A stretch of 64,000 nucleotides of DNA from an uncultured Helicobacteraceae bacterium (lineage in GTDB: Bacteria; Campylobacterota; Campylobacteria; Campylobacterales; Helicobacteraceae): positions 620,001 to 684,000 of the forward strand of contig CALUUD010000001.1 in assembly GCA_944323885.1 (NCBI GenBank). Reading direction: 5' to 3'. Shown here piece after piece: positions 1 to 8,711 of this stretch (positions within the stretch are counted from its first letter, which is position 1; every line of letters begins with the position of its first letter). Position numbers and translations under genes: made by a program. The notes beneath the pieces are model-generated. The model ran no database searches, had not been told where the DNA came from, and was given only the letters and a program-made list of their open reading frames with translations.

Positions 1-986
1 TAAAATCCAGATTCATCATTTGGTAGATAATTTATTGCATTAATATAAAAGTATCCATTATTATTTATGTAATATGCATTTTTACAGAATTTTATTTCAT
101 CTTTTATAGACTGTTCTATATCTTTGTAATACTTATCCTGAATTAATCTGCAATAATAATATTCTCTAGGTTCATTTATTATTTTTGAATCATCTACATA
201 TGCAGCTTGATTAAATATTAGATTATTTTTTTCTTGTATATTTCCTTGAAAATAAAGTAAAGCATATTCTCTTAAACTATATATAAAGTATGGATAAAAT
301 AATTCATCAAATAATGTAACTATTTGTGTTAATTTTTCTTGTTTCATATAATCTAGCGTTATTAGTAGTCCATTTTTTGTTGGGAATTTAACATTGCCTT
401 TCCATATAAACATATCTTTTGTTAGTATATTATCATTTAATAATTTGTCATATATTTCATTTGTTGGCATATATGTGACTATACCTTGATTTACATTGAT
501 GTTTTCTATATGTTCTTCTATTAATTTCGTATTTAATCTATATAGATTGATAAAATATGAAATAATTTGTTCTTTATTTAGAATTATATTATCTTGATTT
601 ATTTTACAATTTACTTTTATGTTGTTTATATCAAATGTTTTGTATTCTCCTATCATATTATCATAATTTGTTTGTGCTGGTATGTAATCTTTATTTATCT
701 CATTAAGCCATAATTTATTGATTTTTTTAATCTCATCTTCTAATACAGTTTCATCTATATCTATTGGTATGTATTTTGGTATTAAATTGTTATATTTATT
801 TTTTTTAAACACTACTTTTCCAAGATATAATCCTGCACTGTGCTCTTGGATATTGTTGTTACTATTTGGAGACCAATCGCCTATACAATTTATGTTTGTA
901 TTAATTGCTAAATAAACTTCTTTTTCTGTTCTATTTCTTAATAATTCATTATGTTTTGTATAATTTGGTGGTGGTAATAGTTTCAT
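1..986 (-). CDS. Unrecognised protein downstream of two T6SS effector genes (3' end outside window)
   Basis: An uninterrupted frame of about 328 codons begins with ATG at 986 and is still open at the left edge, so its C-terminus is missing. Its start overlaps the stop of the preceding effector gene (ATGA), so the two are almost certainly co-transcribed and translationally coupled. The protein begins MKLLPPPNYTKHNELL, has no signal peptide or membrane segment, and is rich in Asn, Ile, Lys and Tyr. I recognise no domain. Position alone suggests an immunity protein, an effector adaptor or a further effector of the VgrG cluster. The lack of a signal peptide fits a cytoplasmic protein. That it is a real gene is well supported by the long open frame and the coupling; its function is unknown. 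Confidence 0.75.
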   Translation of the reverse strand, partial: MKLLPPPNYTKHNELLRNRTEKEVYLAINTNINCIGDWSPNSNNNIQEHSAGLYLGKVVFKKNKYNNLIPKYIPIDIDETVLEDEIKKINKLWLNEINKDYIPAQTNYDNMIGEYKTFDINNIKVNCKINQDNIILNKEQIISYFINLYRLNTKLIEEHIENINVNQGIVTYMPTNEIYDKLLNDNILTKDMFIWKGNVKFPTKNGLLITLDYMKQEKLTQIVTLFDELFYPYFIYSLREYALLYFQGNIQEKNNLIFNQAAYVDDSKIINEPREYYYCRLIQDKYYKDIEQSIKDEIKFCKNAYYINNNGYFYINAINYLPNDESGF

Positions 987-3232
987 GTAGCCATTCCTGT
1001 TTTTTTTCTAAATTTATATGCTGCAACTCTTGCATCTCTTTCACTTGGTTGTAGATAGTATAGTGGTGATGAATTACAATCTGAACCTAGATATGTTTCT
1101 CCTTTTTTAAATATTCCATCTTCATATATATCACAATCTGCACATTGTTTATTATAGGCATCAAATATATTTTTATAAGCATAATTTGCATATATTTTAG
1201 TGTTATAATAAATTAATTGGGCTAAATGTATACTATGTAATTGGTGTTCTTTATCATATTTAAATATACAATCTATATAAAAATGTCTGAATTCATGAAC
1301 TATTGTATCCATAAATTCTATAAATGAATTATAATCATTTGGTGTTGGTTTGCCTGTGCTTAAAATATTTGTTTTACTATTATATACTCCAGCCCTACCA
1401 CTTGATGGATCAAAATCTAAACCAGGTAAGAATTCTTGTTTTATATTTAAAGCATTACCAATATCAGATATAAAATTTTTTAATAGCTGTTCTTGATCAA
1501 TATTTTCGTCATCGTTTAAAAATGCTTGTTTAAATTGCGCTTCATATGTTTTTGCATTTATTAATTTGCTATTATAAACTTCTGCAATTTTGTTAGCATA
1601 GAACTCTACATTGTTTACATATTCTTCATCTTCACATGTTATAAAATTTTCATTATTTAAATCAAACCTATAGTAAATGTATGCAATTTTGCCTGCTAAT
1701 TGTGGATACACTCTATAGTAGTCAACACTACTTAGATGTTGTTTCATTAACATAACTATATTTGCTTGCAAGAAGTCTATAGCTTCTTTTACATTATATA
1801 TAGTTTCTATTTTATTCCATGCTTTTAAATTTTCTATAGATGTTTGATTGTATACCATATGCTGTGCTATCGAAGTCATTTCCCTCTCAGTTTCAATTAC
1901 TTCTTCATCCTCTCCTTCACCAACCCTAAAGCTCATATCTATTACTATAAATGGATCGTTGATACTTGGTATGCCTACTTCACAGTCGTATGCAAATATG
2001 ATTACATAATATTTATCAAACTCCTCTGTATCTCTCATTGGTAGTGAGAATGCAACTTTGTGTGTTTCTCGATTTTCCTCAAAAATATTACCACCTAACT
2101 GTATATTTTGTATGTGGATAAAATTATCATAATCAATAGCAACATCTTCATTTAATATATCATCTAATTCATCTTGGCTTCTAGCTATTACATATCCCCA
2201 CATTGTATATTCTATTTCTGCTAATGATTGAGCTTCTAGTGTTATATAAGTTCCTGGTGCAAACGGAGCATCTATATTTAAATATTCTTCATTTATTTCT
2301 GCTCCTTGTTCTGTTGTTTTTGTAAATGTAGTTTGATTTTGTCCTCTTTTAGAATATATTACATCAAGAGGTATACTAGATTCGCTTTCTATACAATGCT
2401 GTATCTTGCTAAATATAACTCCATTATGTTTTGGTATCCTTATGTCACCATTATTATTAGTTTTAATACCATTCTTTTTTAATTTAAACTTACTTCTATT
2501 TGTTTTAGATTCTACTTGATTGCTGCATTTATCATTTGTATAAATCTCAAGGCTTTCTGTATTAATACTTATATTTTTTGTATCGATATAATATTTACCC
2601 TCTGGTATTGCACCTTCATTTGTTTTTTGATGATTAGAATCTACACAACAGTAAGTAAGGTTTGATTTGCTAGTATTTATTTCATCTTTATTATTAGAAT
2701 TATTAGTTTGTTTGTTATTATCTTTTTTGTTAGATGAGTTATTTTTATCTAAATCTTTATATCTAAGAAAACTTTCACATTTTTCTTCTTGTTGTAATCT
2801 ATTTTTTTCTTCTATAGTTAATTCTTTACCACTTATTGCATCACATGAAGCTATAGTTTGATTTCCTTGCAATAAACATAATTTACTACCATTAAATAAT
2901 AAAGATATACTAGATTTAAAATATAAAATACAATTATGGTTTTGATAGTTATTTGGTGTTAATACTTTCTTTGTAAATTCTTCTTTATTATTAGAATCTT
3001 TGGCAAGATTATATGGAAGAGGATTATAGTTTTTATCACCTATTAATCTTACACTAAAAAAATCTCCTATCTCTTTTTTATCTATACTAAATGTTGCTAT
3101 ACCTCTAGAATCTGTTGTTTTTGGAGGATATTTTTTATTTTTATCATTATTAGTTATTTCTATTTTTTTATTAGATAATGGTTCTAAACTAGAATAATCT
3201 TTTATTTGAAATGAAAAATTAATTTGACTCAT
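983..3232 (-). CDS. Putative VgrG-linked T6SS effector A with C-terminal HEXXH metallopeptidase domain
   Basis: This 749-residue protein lies in the vgrG operon. Residues 1-100 look like a transthyretin/carboxypeptidase-regulatory beta-sandwich of the sort used to dock cargo on VgrG. Residues 110-295 weakly resemble the Tlde1/DUF2778 L,D-transpeptidase fold (AISGK at 132-136, GAIPEGKYYI at 207-216) but are split by an Asn/Lys-rich insert at about 160-190. Residues 452-749 contain HEFRH at 646-650, a CADCD cluster at 697-701 and QPSERDAR at 728-735, whose Glu731 is a plausible third zinc ligand. There is no signal peptide. Residues 1-451 are identical to effector B just upstream. Delivery by T6SS and protease activity are inferred from context and motifs; no family name is assigned. 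Confidence 0.7.
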   Translation of the reverse strand: MSQINFSFQIKDYSSLEPLSNKKIEITNNDKNKKYPPKTTDSRGIATFSIDKKEIGDFFSVRLIGDKNYNPLPYNLAKDSNNKEEFTKKVLTPNNYQNHNCILYFKSSISLLFNGSKLCLLQGNQTIASCDAISGKELTIEEKNRLQQEEKCESFLRYKDLDKNNSSNKKDNNKQTNNSNNKDEINTSKSNLTYCCVDSNHQKTNEGAIPEGKYYIDTKNISINTESLEIYTNDKCSNQVESKTNRSKFKLKKNGIKTNNNGDIRIPKHNGVIFSKIQHCIESESSIPLDVIYSKRGQNQTTFTKTTEQGAEINEEYLNIDAPFAPGTYITLEAQSLAEIEYTMWGYVIARSQDELDDILNEDVAIDYDNFIHIQNIQLGGNIFEENRETHKVAFSLPMRDTEEFDKYYVIIFAYDCEVGIPSINDPFIVIDMSFRVGEGEDEEVIETEREMTSIAQHMVYNQTSIENLKAWNKIETIYNVKEAIDFLQANIVMLMKQHLSSVDYYRVYPQLAGKIAYIYYRFDLNNENFITCEDEEYVNNVEFYANKIAEVYNSKLINAKTYEAQFKQAFLNDDENIDQEQLLKNFISDIGNALNIKQEFLPGLDFDPSSGRAGVYNSKTNILSTGKPTPNDYNSFIEFMDTIVHEFRHFYIDCIFKYDKEHQLHSIHLAQLIYYNTKIYANYAYKNIFDAYNKQCADCDIYEDGIFKKGETYLGSDCNSSPLYYLQPSERDARVAAYKFRKKTGMAT

Positions 3233-3281
3233 TATCTTAACCTTTTTATATTTATTTACTATTTGTTGTATTTTACATAAT
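1879..3281 (-). repeat. Direct repeat copy 1 (1403 bp), 5' part of effector A
   Basis: This block matches 4286-5688 at a constant offset of 2407 bases and showed no difference in the lines compared by eye. It covers 49 bases of leader with the ribosome-binding site plus codons 1-451. Similarity stops abruptly on the 3' side at codon 452 and on the 5' side just after an ACATAAT in the leader. The block is therefore a cassette of leader and delivery region, joined in each copy to a different C-terminal domain. Confidence 0.95.
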
Positions 3282-3326
3282 AAATTAGTAAATGATTATT
3301 AAACTAAATAAAATAGTAAATGATTT

Positions 3327-5639
3327 TTAAATTAATTCTATCATTCCTGTGTTTTTTCTAAATTTATATGCAGCAATTCTTGCATCTCTTTCACTTGGTT
3401 GTATGTAATAAACTGGTGGAGTTAAGCTATCTGCATCAAGGTATGTGCGTCCTTTTTGAAAGAAACTATCTTCTACAATGTCACAATCTGCACATTGTTT
3501 ATTATATGCATTGAATAAATTCATATATGATGTTCCTATGTAGATACTAGTATTTATTTTAATAAATTTAGCAATATAGTTTTTTTGCAGTTTGTGTTCC
3601 TTTGCTTGAGTAAATATATAATCTATATAAAAATGTCTGAATTCATGAACTATTGTATCCATAAAATTATTAAAATACCACTCATCATGTGCTTGAGGAG
3701 GGACTATACTAAGTGTTTTTGTTATATGATTATACACTCCATATGCTCCACCAGTTGTTCCAAATTTTATATTTGGCATACAAGATATATCAATCCCTAA
3801 TACCGCACATATAGTTTTTATAAAGTCTTTTATAAGTTCTTCCTTGTTTATGTTTGGATCATCATCAAGAAATGCCTGTTTTAGATATATATCATATGGT
3901 AGTATGTCTTCCCCATGTATACAAGATGATATAAATGAACCATACTCACCTTTATAGACCTTTACTATCTTATTTGCAAAGTTATTAATATCATTTTTAT
4001 ATTCATTATTTTTAAAAAAAGATTTATTTTTTGTCTTTATGCTTTTTATAAAATTTTTATTATTTAAATCAAACCTATAAAAAATATATGCAATTTTACC
4101 TGCTAATTGTGGATTGCTTCTATAATAATCTTGTAATCTACGATATTTTTGCATATAAAGAAATAGATTTGCTTTTAAAAATTCTATAGCTTCTTTTATG
4201 TTGCATATAGTTTCTATTTCATTCCATACTTTTAAATTTTCTATAGATGTTAAACTATATAGTATTTGTTGACTGTTTCTTTGTTTTTCCCTCTCAGTTT
4301 CAATTACTTCTTCATCCTCTCCTTCACCAACCCTAAAGCTCATATCTATTACTATAAATGGATCGTTGATACTTGGTATGCCTACTTCACAGTCGTATGC
4401 AAATATGATTACATAATATTTATCAAACTCCTCTGTATCTCTCATTGGTAGTGAGAATGCAACTTTGTGTGTTTCTCGATTTTCCTCAAAAATATTACCA
4501 CCTAACTGTATATTTTGTATGTGGATAAAATTATCATAATCAATAGCAACATCTTCATTTAATATATCATCTAATTCATCTTGGCTTCTAGCTATTACAT
4601 ATCCCCACATTGTATATTCTATTTCTGCTAATGATTGAGCTTCTAGTGTTATATAAGTTCCTGGTGCAAACGGAGCATCTATATTTAAATATTCTTCATT
4701 TATTTCTGCTCCTTGTTCTGTTGTTTTTGTAAATGTAGTTTGATTTTGTCCTCTTTTAGAATATATTACATCAAGAGGTATACTAGATTCGCTTTCTATA
4801 CAATGCTGTATCTTGCTAAATATAACTCCATTATGTTTTGGTATCCTTATGTCACCATTATTATTAGTTTTAATACCATTCTTTTTTAATTTAAACTTAC
4901 TTCTATTTGTTTTAGATTCTACTTGATTGCTGCATTTATCATTTGTATAAATCTCAAGGCTTTCTGTATTAATACTTATATTTTTTGTATCGATATAATA
5001 TTTACCCTCTGGTATTGCACCTTCATTTGTTTTTTGATGATTAGAATCTACACAACAGTAAGTAAGGTTTGATTTGCTAGTATTTATTTCATCTTTATTA
5101 TTAGAATTATTAGTTTGTTTGTTATTATCTTTTTTGTTAGATGAGTTATTTTTATCTAAATCTTTATATCTAAGAAAACTTTCACATTTTTCTTCTTGTT
5201 GTAATCTATTTTTTTCTTCTATAGTTAATTCTTTACCACTTATTGCATCACATGAAGCTATAGTTTGATTTCCTTGCAATAAACATAATTTACTACCATT
5301 AAATAATAAAGATATACTAGATTTAAAATATAAAATACAATTATGGTTTTGATAGTTATTTGGTGTTAATACTTTCTTTGTAAATTCTTCTTTATTATTA
5401 GAATCTTTGGCAAGATTATATGGAAGAGGATTATAGTTTTTATCACCTATTAATCTTACACTAAAAAAATCTCCTATCTCTTTTTTATCTATACTAAATG
5501 TTGCTATACCTCTAGAATCTGTTGTTTTTGGAGGATATTTTTTATTTTTATCATTATTAGTTATTTCTATTTTTTTATTAGATAATGGTTCTAAACTAGA
5601 ATAATCTTTTATTTGAAATGAAAAATTAATTTGACTCAT
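3327..5639 (-). CDS. Putative VgrG-linked T6SS effector B with C-terminal HEXXH metallopeptidase domain
   Basis: This 770-residue paralogue of the next gene lies 89 bases after vgrG. Residues 1-451 are identical to effector A: a TTR-like N-terminus, a degenerate Tlde1-like middle with an Asn/Lys-rich insert, then a beta-rich connector ending EVIETERE. The C-terminal domain (452-770) is homologous but clearly diverged and longer by 21 residues. It keeps HEFRH at 665-669, NKQCADCD at 713-720 and QPSERDAR at 747-754. Conservation of these three patches against a variable background is what is expected for an active metallopeptidase with varying specificity. No immunity gene follows before effector A. 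The start is ATG with an AAAGG Shine-Dalgarno, shared with effector A. Confidence 0.7.
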   Translation of the reverse strand: MSQINFSFQIKDYSSLEPLSNKKIEITNNDKNKKYPPKTTDSRGIATFSIDKKEIGDFFSVRLIGDKNYNPLPYNLAKDSNNKEEFTKKVLTPNNYQNHNCILYFKSSISLLFNGSKLCLLQGNQTIASCDAISGKELTIEEKNRLQQEEKCESFLRYKDLDKNNSSNKKDNNKQTNNSNNKDEINTSKSNLTYCCVDSNHQKTNEGAIPEGKYYIDTKNISINTESLEIYTNDKCSNQVESKTNRSKFKLKKNGIKTNNNGDIRIPKHNGVIFSKIQHCIESESSIPLDVIYSKRGQNQTTFTKTTEQGAEINEEYLNIDAPFAPGTYITLEAQSLAEIEYTMWGYVIARSQDELDDILNEDVAIDYDNFIHIQNIQLGGNIFEENRETHKVAFSLPMRDTEEFDKYYVIIFAYDCEVGIPSINDPFIVIDMSFRVGEGEDEEVIETEREKQRNSQQILYSLTSIENLKVWNEIETICNIKEAIEFLKANLFLYMQKYRRLQDYYRSNPQLAGKIAYIFYRFDLNNKNFIKSIKTKNKSFFKNNEYKNDINNFANKIVKVYKGEYGSFISSCIHGEDILPYDIYLKQAFLDDDPNINKEELIKDFIKTICAVLGIDISCMPNIKFGTTGGAYGVYNHITKTLSIVPPQAHDEWYFNNFMDTIVHEFRHFYIDYIFTQAKEHKLQKNYIAKFIKINTSIYIGTSYMNLFNAYNKQCADCDIVEDSFFQKGRTYLDADSLTPPVYYIQPSERDARIAAYKFRKNTGMIELI

Positions 5640-5688
5640 TATCTTAACCTTTTTATATTTATTTACTATTTGTTGTATTTTACATAAT
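4286..5688 (-). repeat. Direct repeat copy 2 (1403 bp), 5' part of effector B
   Basis: This is the partner of the block at 1879-3281. Lack of visible silent differences over 1.4 kb implies a very recent duplication or ongoing gene conversion. The copy ends exactly at the junction between the delivery region and the peptidase domain. Confidence 0.95.
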
Positions 5689-5728
5689 TCAAATAATAAA
5701 TATTGTTAGATATTGTTTATAGCCATTA

Positions 5729-8239
5729 TCATTTAATCTGTAATTTTTTATTACTTGTTATACCATTTTTATTAATTGTTAGTTCAGTATCTTTGACTTT
5801 GAAGATTATTTCATCCTTTGATATAGAAATAATAGAGCTTTCACCAATAGATAATGTAAAATTATCATCTATATAACACTCTAATTCCTTTTTTCCAATC
5901 ATATAGATATTATTTGCATTAATTGTTAGGTTTTCATCACTTTTAAGCCCCAATGATTGTTTTGTAAACAATAATAAGTTATTTTGTGATGTTAATGCCA
6001 ATTCATCATTAGCGCTTAGATGTAGATTTTCATTAGAATGTATGCTGAAGTGTTTATTGGCTTTGTCTATTTTGTTGCCATAAATATGTCTAGTTTCATC
6101 ATTTTCTATATTTGTATTTAAATTTCCTACAATCTTTACATCTTTATCTCCACCTATATATTCACTACTATCATTTGCTACTCTTAATTTATTGCTAGCA
6201 CCTATGTTTAGTGTATTTGATAGTCCTACTTGGGTATCTTTTGATAGTGCCACATTTGTTAAATATTCTCCACCAACACGAACATCTTTTAAACCGCCTA
6301 CCGTCTGCCTATGATATTTTAAAATAGATTCTACTTGACTGCCATTTATTGTTGAATTTTTATTTTTATGCACTTTTTCTTCAAAATTATTTTTAATTTC
6401 TTGTGAATAATTTTTTTCTGCTTTAATACTTATCTCTTCATCATTTTTTAAATTAGATAAAGTAATTTCATTTACTCCTTTTTCTTGTGATCCTAATGTT
6501 CTAGATGAAATTGATGTTTGGTGATATTTTTCTGGATTTATATGTTTATTAGTATTATTGTATAGAGAACCTGTTATTATGGGCTTATCTATATCACCAT
6601 CTAAATAACTTATTAGAACTTCATCACCAACTCTAGGGATACCAAAAAAACCTCCACCATTTGATGCAATAGGTGATAAGACTCTTATAAATGCTGTATG
6701 TGTATGCATATTTTTAAATGAAGCTGCATCATCATTTGATAAATCTTTGTTTCTAGTATATTTTTGCATTTCTTGCTCTTGGATTCTATACAGATCACCA
6801 GTATCTATGAATGCGTTTAATCTTACTTTGACTCTATCAAGAGAATCTGTGTATATGGTATTTTCTTCATTTTTTATTGATTCATTTGCTTCTTTCATTG
6901 TTGTTGCTTTTAGATATCCTTCTCCTATAACAATTCCTTGTGTTAAATTTGGTGGCATTGGTTTTGCTTTTGTATTTGGTGTAAATGGTAAATATTTTGG
7001 TATTAAAGTTAATGTATTTGTATATGTTAATAATTCTTGCATATCTTGGTTGATATATGTTTCTTCACCATTTATACCATCGTTATTTATGAGTGTTTGT
7101 TCCATTCCTATGATCATAAATTGATTATCTTTTGTAATTTGGTTATTTTCTATAGATATGTCTGAACCTAATATTAAGTTATGTATATTGCTTGTGGCCA
7201 CATATATAGAATCTGCTATATTTGCTCTTAATTGTTCTAAATGCAATTGAGATTTTATATCTGCATTATCTAATAATGATGATTGTCCATCAAAGTTATG
7301 TATATGATATTTATTTTTATTTTCTGTGTCATCAAATAAAGCATCTTTAAATATAGTTTGATATGCAACATTTCTAGGGTTGTTAAAATCAGAATAAGAG
7401 ATACTAAATGTATTTGATACCAATCTTTTATGTCTTGTAATTGATGATATACAAGGTTCATTTAGATTATTATTTGTATTTGAATTAAATATTATAGATC
7501 TGTTTTCTTCTTTTTTATATTGATCTTTTATATCAGTTTGTTTGTGATAGACAGAATCTGTTTGAAAGTAAATTTTATTTTCATCCTCATAGAAATAAAT
7601 ACCATTGTTAAAGCATAATCTAGTGATAAACTCAAGATCTGATTCTTGATATTGAGTTATAATATCTTGTTTAGTTAATACACTTGGGAGCAAAGAGAAA
7701 TCTAACTCTTTGTAAATAACTGTTGCATATTTTTTTAATATTTCTTTTATCACATCTAATATTGATGTATTGGTATAAATTCTGTTTGATTTATTGAGGC
7801 TTAGTAAAAAAAGTGTTGAAGTGATATTTAATGAAAAATAATGCCTAACATTTGCAGATTTTAAAACTTTACTTAGTGATGTATTATTTTTGTATCCTAA
7901 ATAATCAACACCACTTATTACACCTGTATATATCTTTGAATTTCTTTGATTAAAATTGATAATCTTTTTTTGTGTGTTATAGGGATTATTGATTTCTAGT
8001 TTCGCAATAGAATTTTTTATATGATTTGGATTGAACAATAGAGGATATATAACTTTGTTGTTTTGTTTAATAGGATAAAAAATATCTTTGTATATAGTTT
8101 CTATGTATCCCTCTAAGTTTATTTCAAAAATAGCTTCTAGACTTTCTTTTATTTTTGCTTTTGTAACTACAAATGACTCTAATGTTGTTATCTCTGAGTT
8201 ATCATCTAATATTTCTATTTTAAGCTTTAAATAAGACAT
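5729..8239 (-). CDS. vgrG: Type VI secretion system spike protein VgrG (TssI)
   Basis: This 836-residue protein follows the VgrG plan. A gp27-like N-terminal half spans about 1-420. A gp5-like OB fold follows, with the diagnostic FGIPRVGDEV and LDGDIDKPIITGSLYN segments (about 545-585). The C-terminus is an extended beta-helix rich in short I/N/D repeats (about 590-836). Three VgrG chains form the puncturing tip of the T6SS, and effectors ride on it or on the attached PAAR protein. There is no extra catalytic domain beyond the beta-helix, so it is probably not itself an evolved effector; the two genes behind it are its likely cargo. No other T6SS structural gene is in the window. The start ATG at 8239 follows an AAGGAAAA Shine-Dalgarno. 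The gene is divergent from clpS. Confidence 0.93.
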   Translation of the reverse strand: MSYLKLKIEILDDNSEITTLESFVVTKAKIKESLEAIFEINLEGYIETIYKDIFYPIKQNNKVIYPLLFNPNHIKNSIAKLEINNPYNTQKKIINFNQRNSKIYTGVISGVDYLGYKNNTSLSKVLKSANVRHYFSLNITSTLFLLSLNKSNRIYTNTSILDVIKEILKKYATVIYKELDFSLLPSVLTKQDIITQYQESDLEFITRLCFNNGIYFYEDENKIYFQTDSVYHKQTDIKDQYKKEENRSIIFNSNTNNNLNEPCISSITRHKRLVSNTFSISYSDFNNPRNVAYQTIFKDALFDDTENKNKYHIHNFDGQSSLLDNADIKSQLHLEQLRANIADSIYVATSNIHNLILGSDISIENNQITKDNQFMIIGMEQTLINNDGINGEETYINQDMQELLTYTNTLTLIPKYLPFTPNTKAKPMPPNLTQGIVIGEGYLKATTMKEANESIKNEENTIYTDSLDRVKVRLNAFIDTGDLYRIQEQEMQKYTRNKDLSNDDAASFKNMHTHTAFIRVLSPIASNGGGFFGIPRVGDEVLISYLDGDIDKPIITGSLYNNTNKHINPEKYHQTSISSRTLGSQEKGVNEITLSNLKNDEEISIKAEKNYSQEIKNNFEEKVHKNKNSTINGSQVESILKYHRQTVGGLKDVRVGGEYLTNVALSKDTQVGLSNTLNIGASNKLRVANDSSEYIGGDKDVKIVGNLNTNIENDETRHIYGNKIDKANKHFSIHSNENLHLSANDELALTSQNNLLLFTKQSLGLKSDENLTINANNIYMIGKKELECYIDDNFTLSIGESSIISISKDEIIFKVKDTELTINKNGITSNKKLQIK

Positions 8240-8417
8240 ATATTTTCCTTGGTAAAATATTTTAATTAAATCACTAGACCTAAATATTATATTAATTGTA
8301 TTTATAATATTTTATATAATGATAATTGGATATTTTATTATTTGTAATATTATAAATATTAAAATACGATTTTACAAGGAATTGAAATACTCTTAATGTT
8401 TGGGGGCTTGCAGTATT

Positions 8418-8711
8418 ATGTATGATTATAAGAATGAAATTGATGCTAGATTGATTTTGCCAAAGATGTCAAAAGTAGTAATGTTAAATGATGATTATAC
8501 CACTCAGGATTTTGTTGTATCCATATTAAAAGATGTATTTGATAAAAATTCGGATGAAGCTATAAGTATCATGCTTGAAATTCATAATAATGGCAAAGGA
8601 GTGTGTGGTATTTATACTTATGATATTGCACAGACAAAAGCAAGTATTGCTATACAAAAATCAAGAAAAGCAGGATTTCCATTAAAAATCATAGTAGAAG
8701 AAGAAAAATGA
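8418..8711 (+). CDS. clpS: ATP-dependent Clp protease adaptor ClpS
   Basis: This 97-residue protein matches the ClpS fold. The N-degron pocket motif LNDDYTT is near residue 23, the conserved His of IHNNGKGVCG near 56, and the protein ends KAGFPLKIIVEEE. ClpS binds proteins with bulky N-terminal residues and hands them to ClpA. The frame could start at a TTG at 8400, but ATG at 8418 gives the usual short, variable N-terminal tail and sits behind a G-rich stretch. Its stop overlaps the clpA start as ATGA, so the pair is translationally coupled. A TATAAT at 8315-8320 in the vgrG-clpS gap could serve as promoter. Confidence 0.93.
   Translation: MYDYKNEIDARLILPKMSKVVMLNDDYTTQDFVVSILKDVFDKNSDEAISIMLEIHNNGKGVCGIYTYDIAQTKASIAIQKSRKAGFPLKIIVEEEK

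Noticed and set aside
3282-3326. Short repeat TAGTAAATGATT at 3287-3298 and 3312-3323 as a recombination site between the effectors
   Set aside because: It is only 12 bases, lies just outside the long repeat, and is absent from the equivalent place before effector B, so chance AT-rich repetition is enough.
6747-7124. 125-codon open frame antisense to vgrG
   Set aside because: It lies wholly inside the well-supported vgrG gene on the other strand, has no Shine-Dalgarno or recognisable domain, and reflects AT-rich codon composition.
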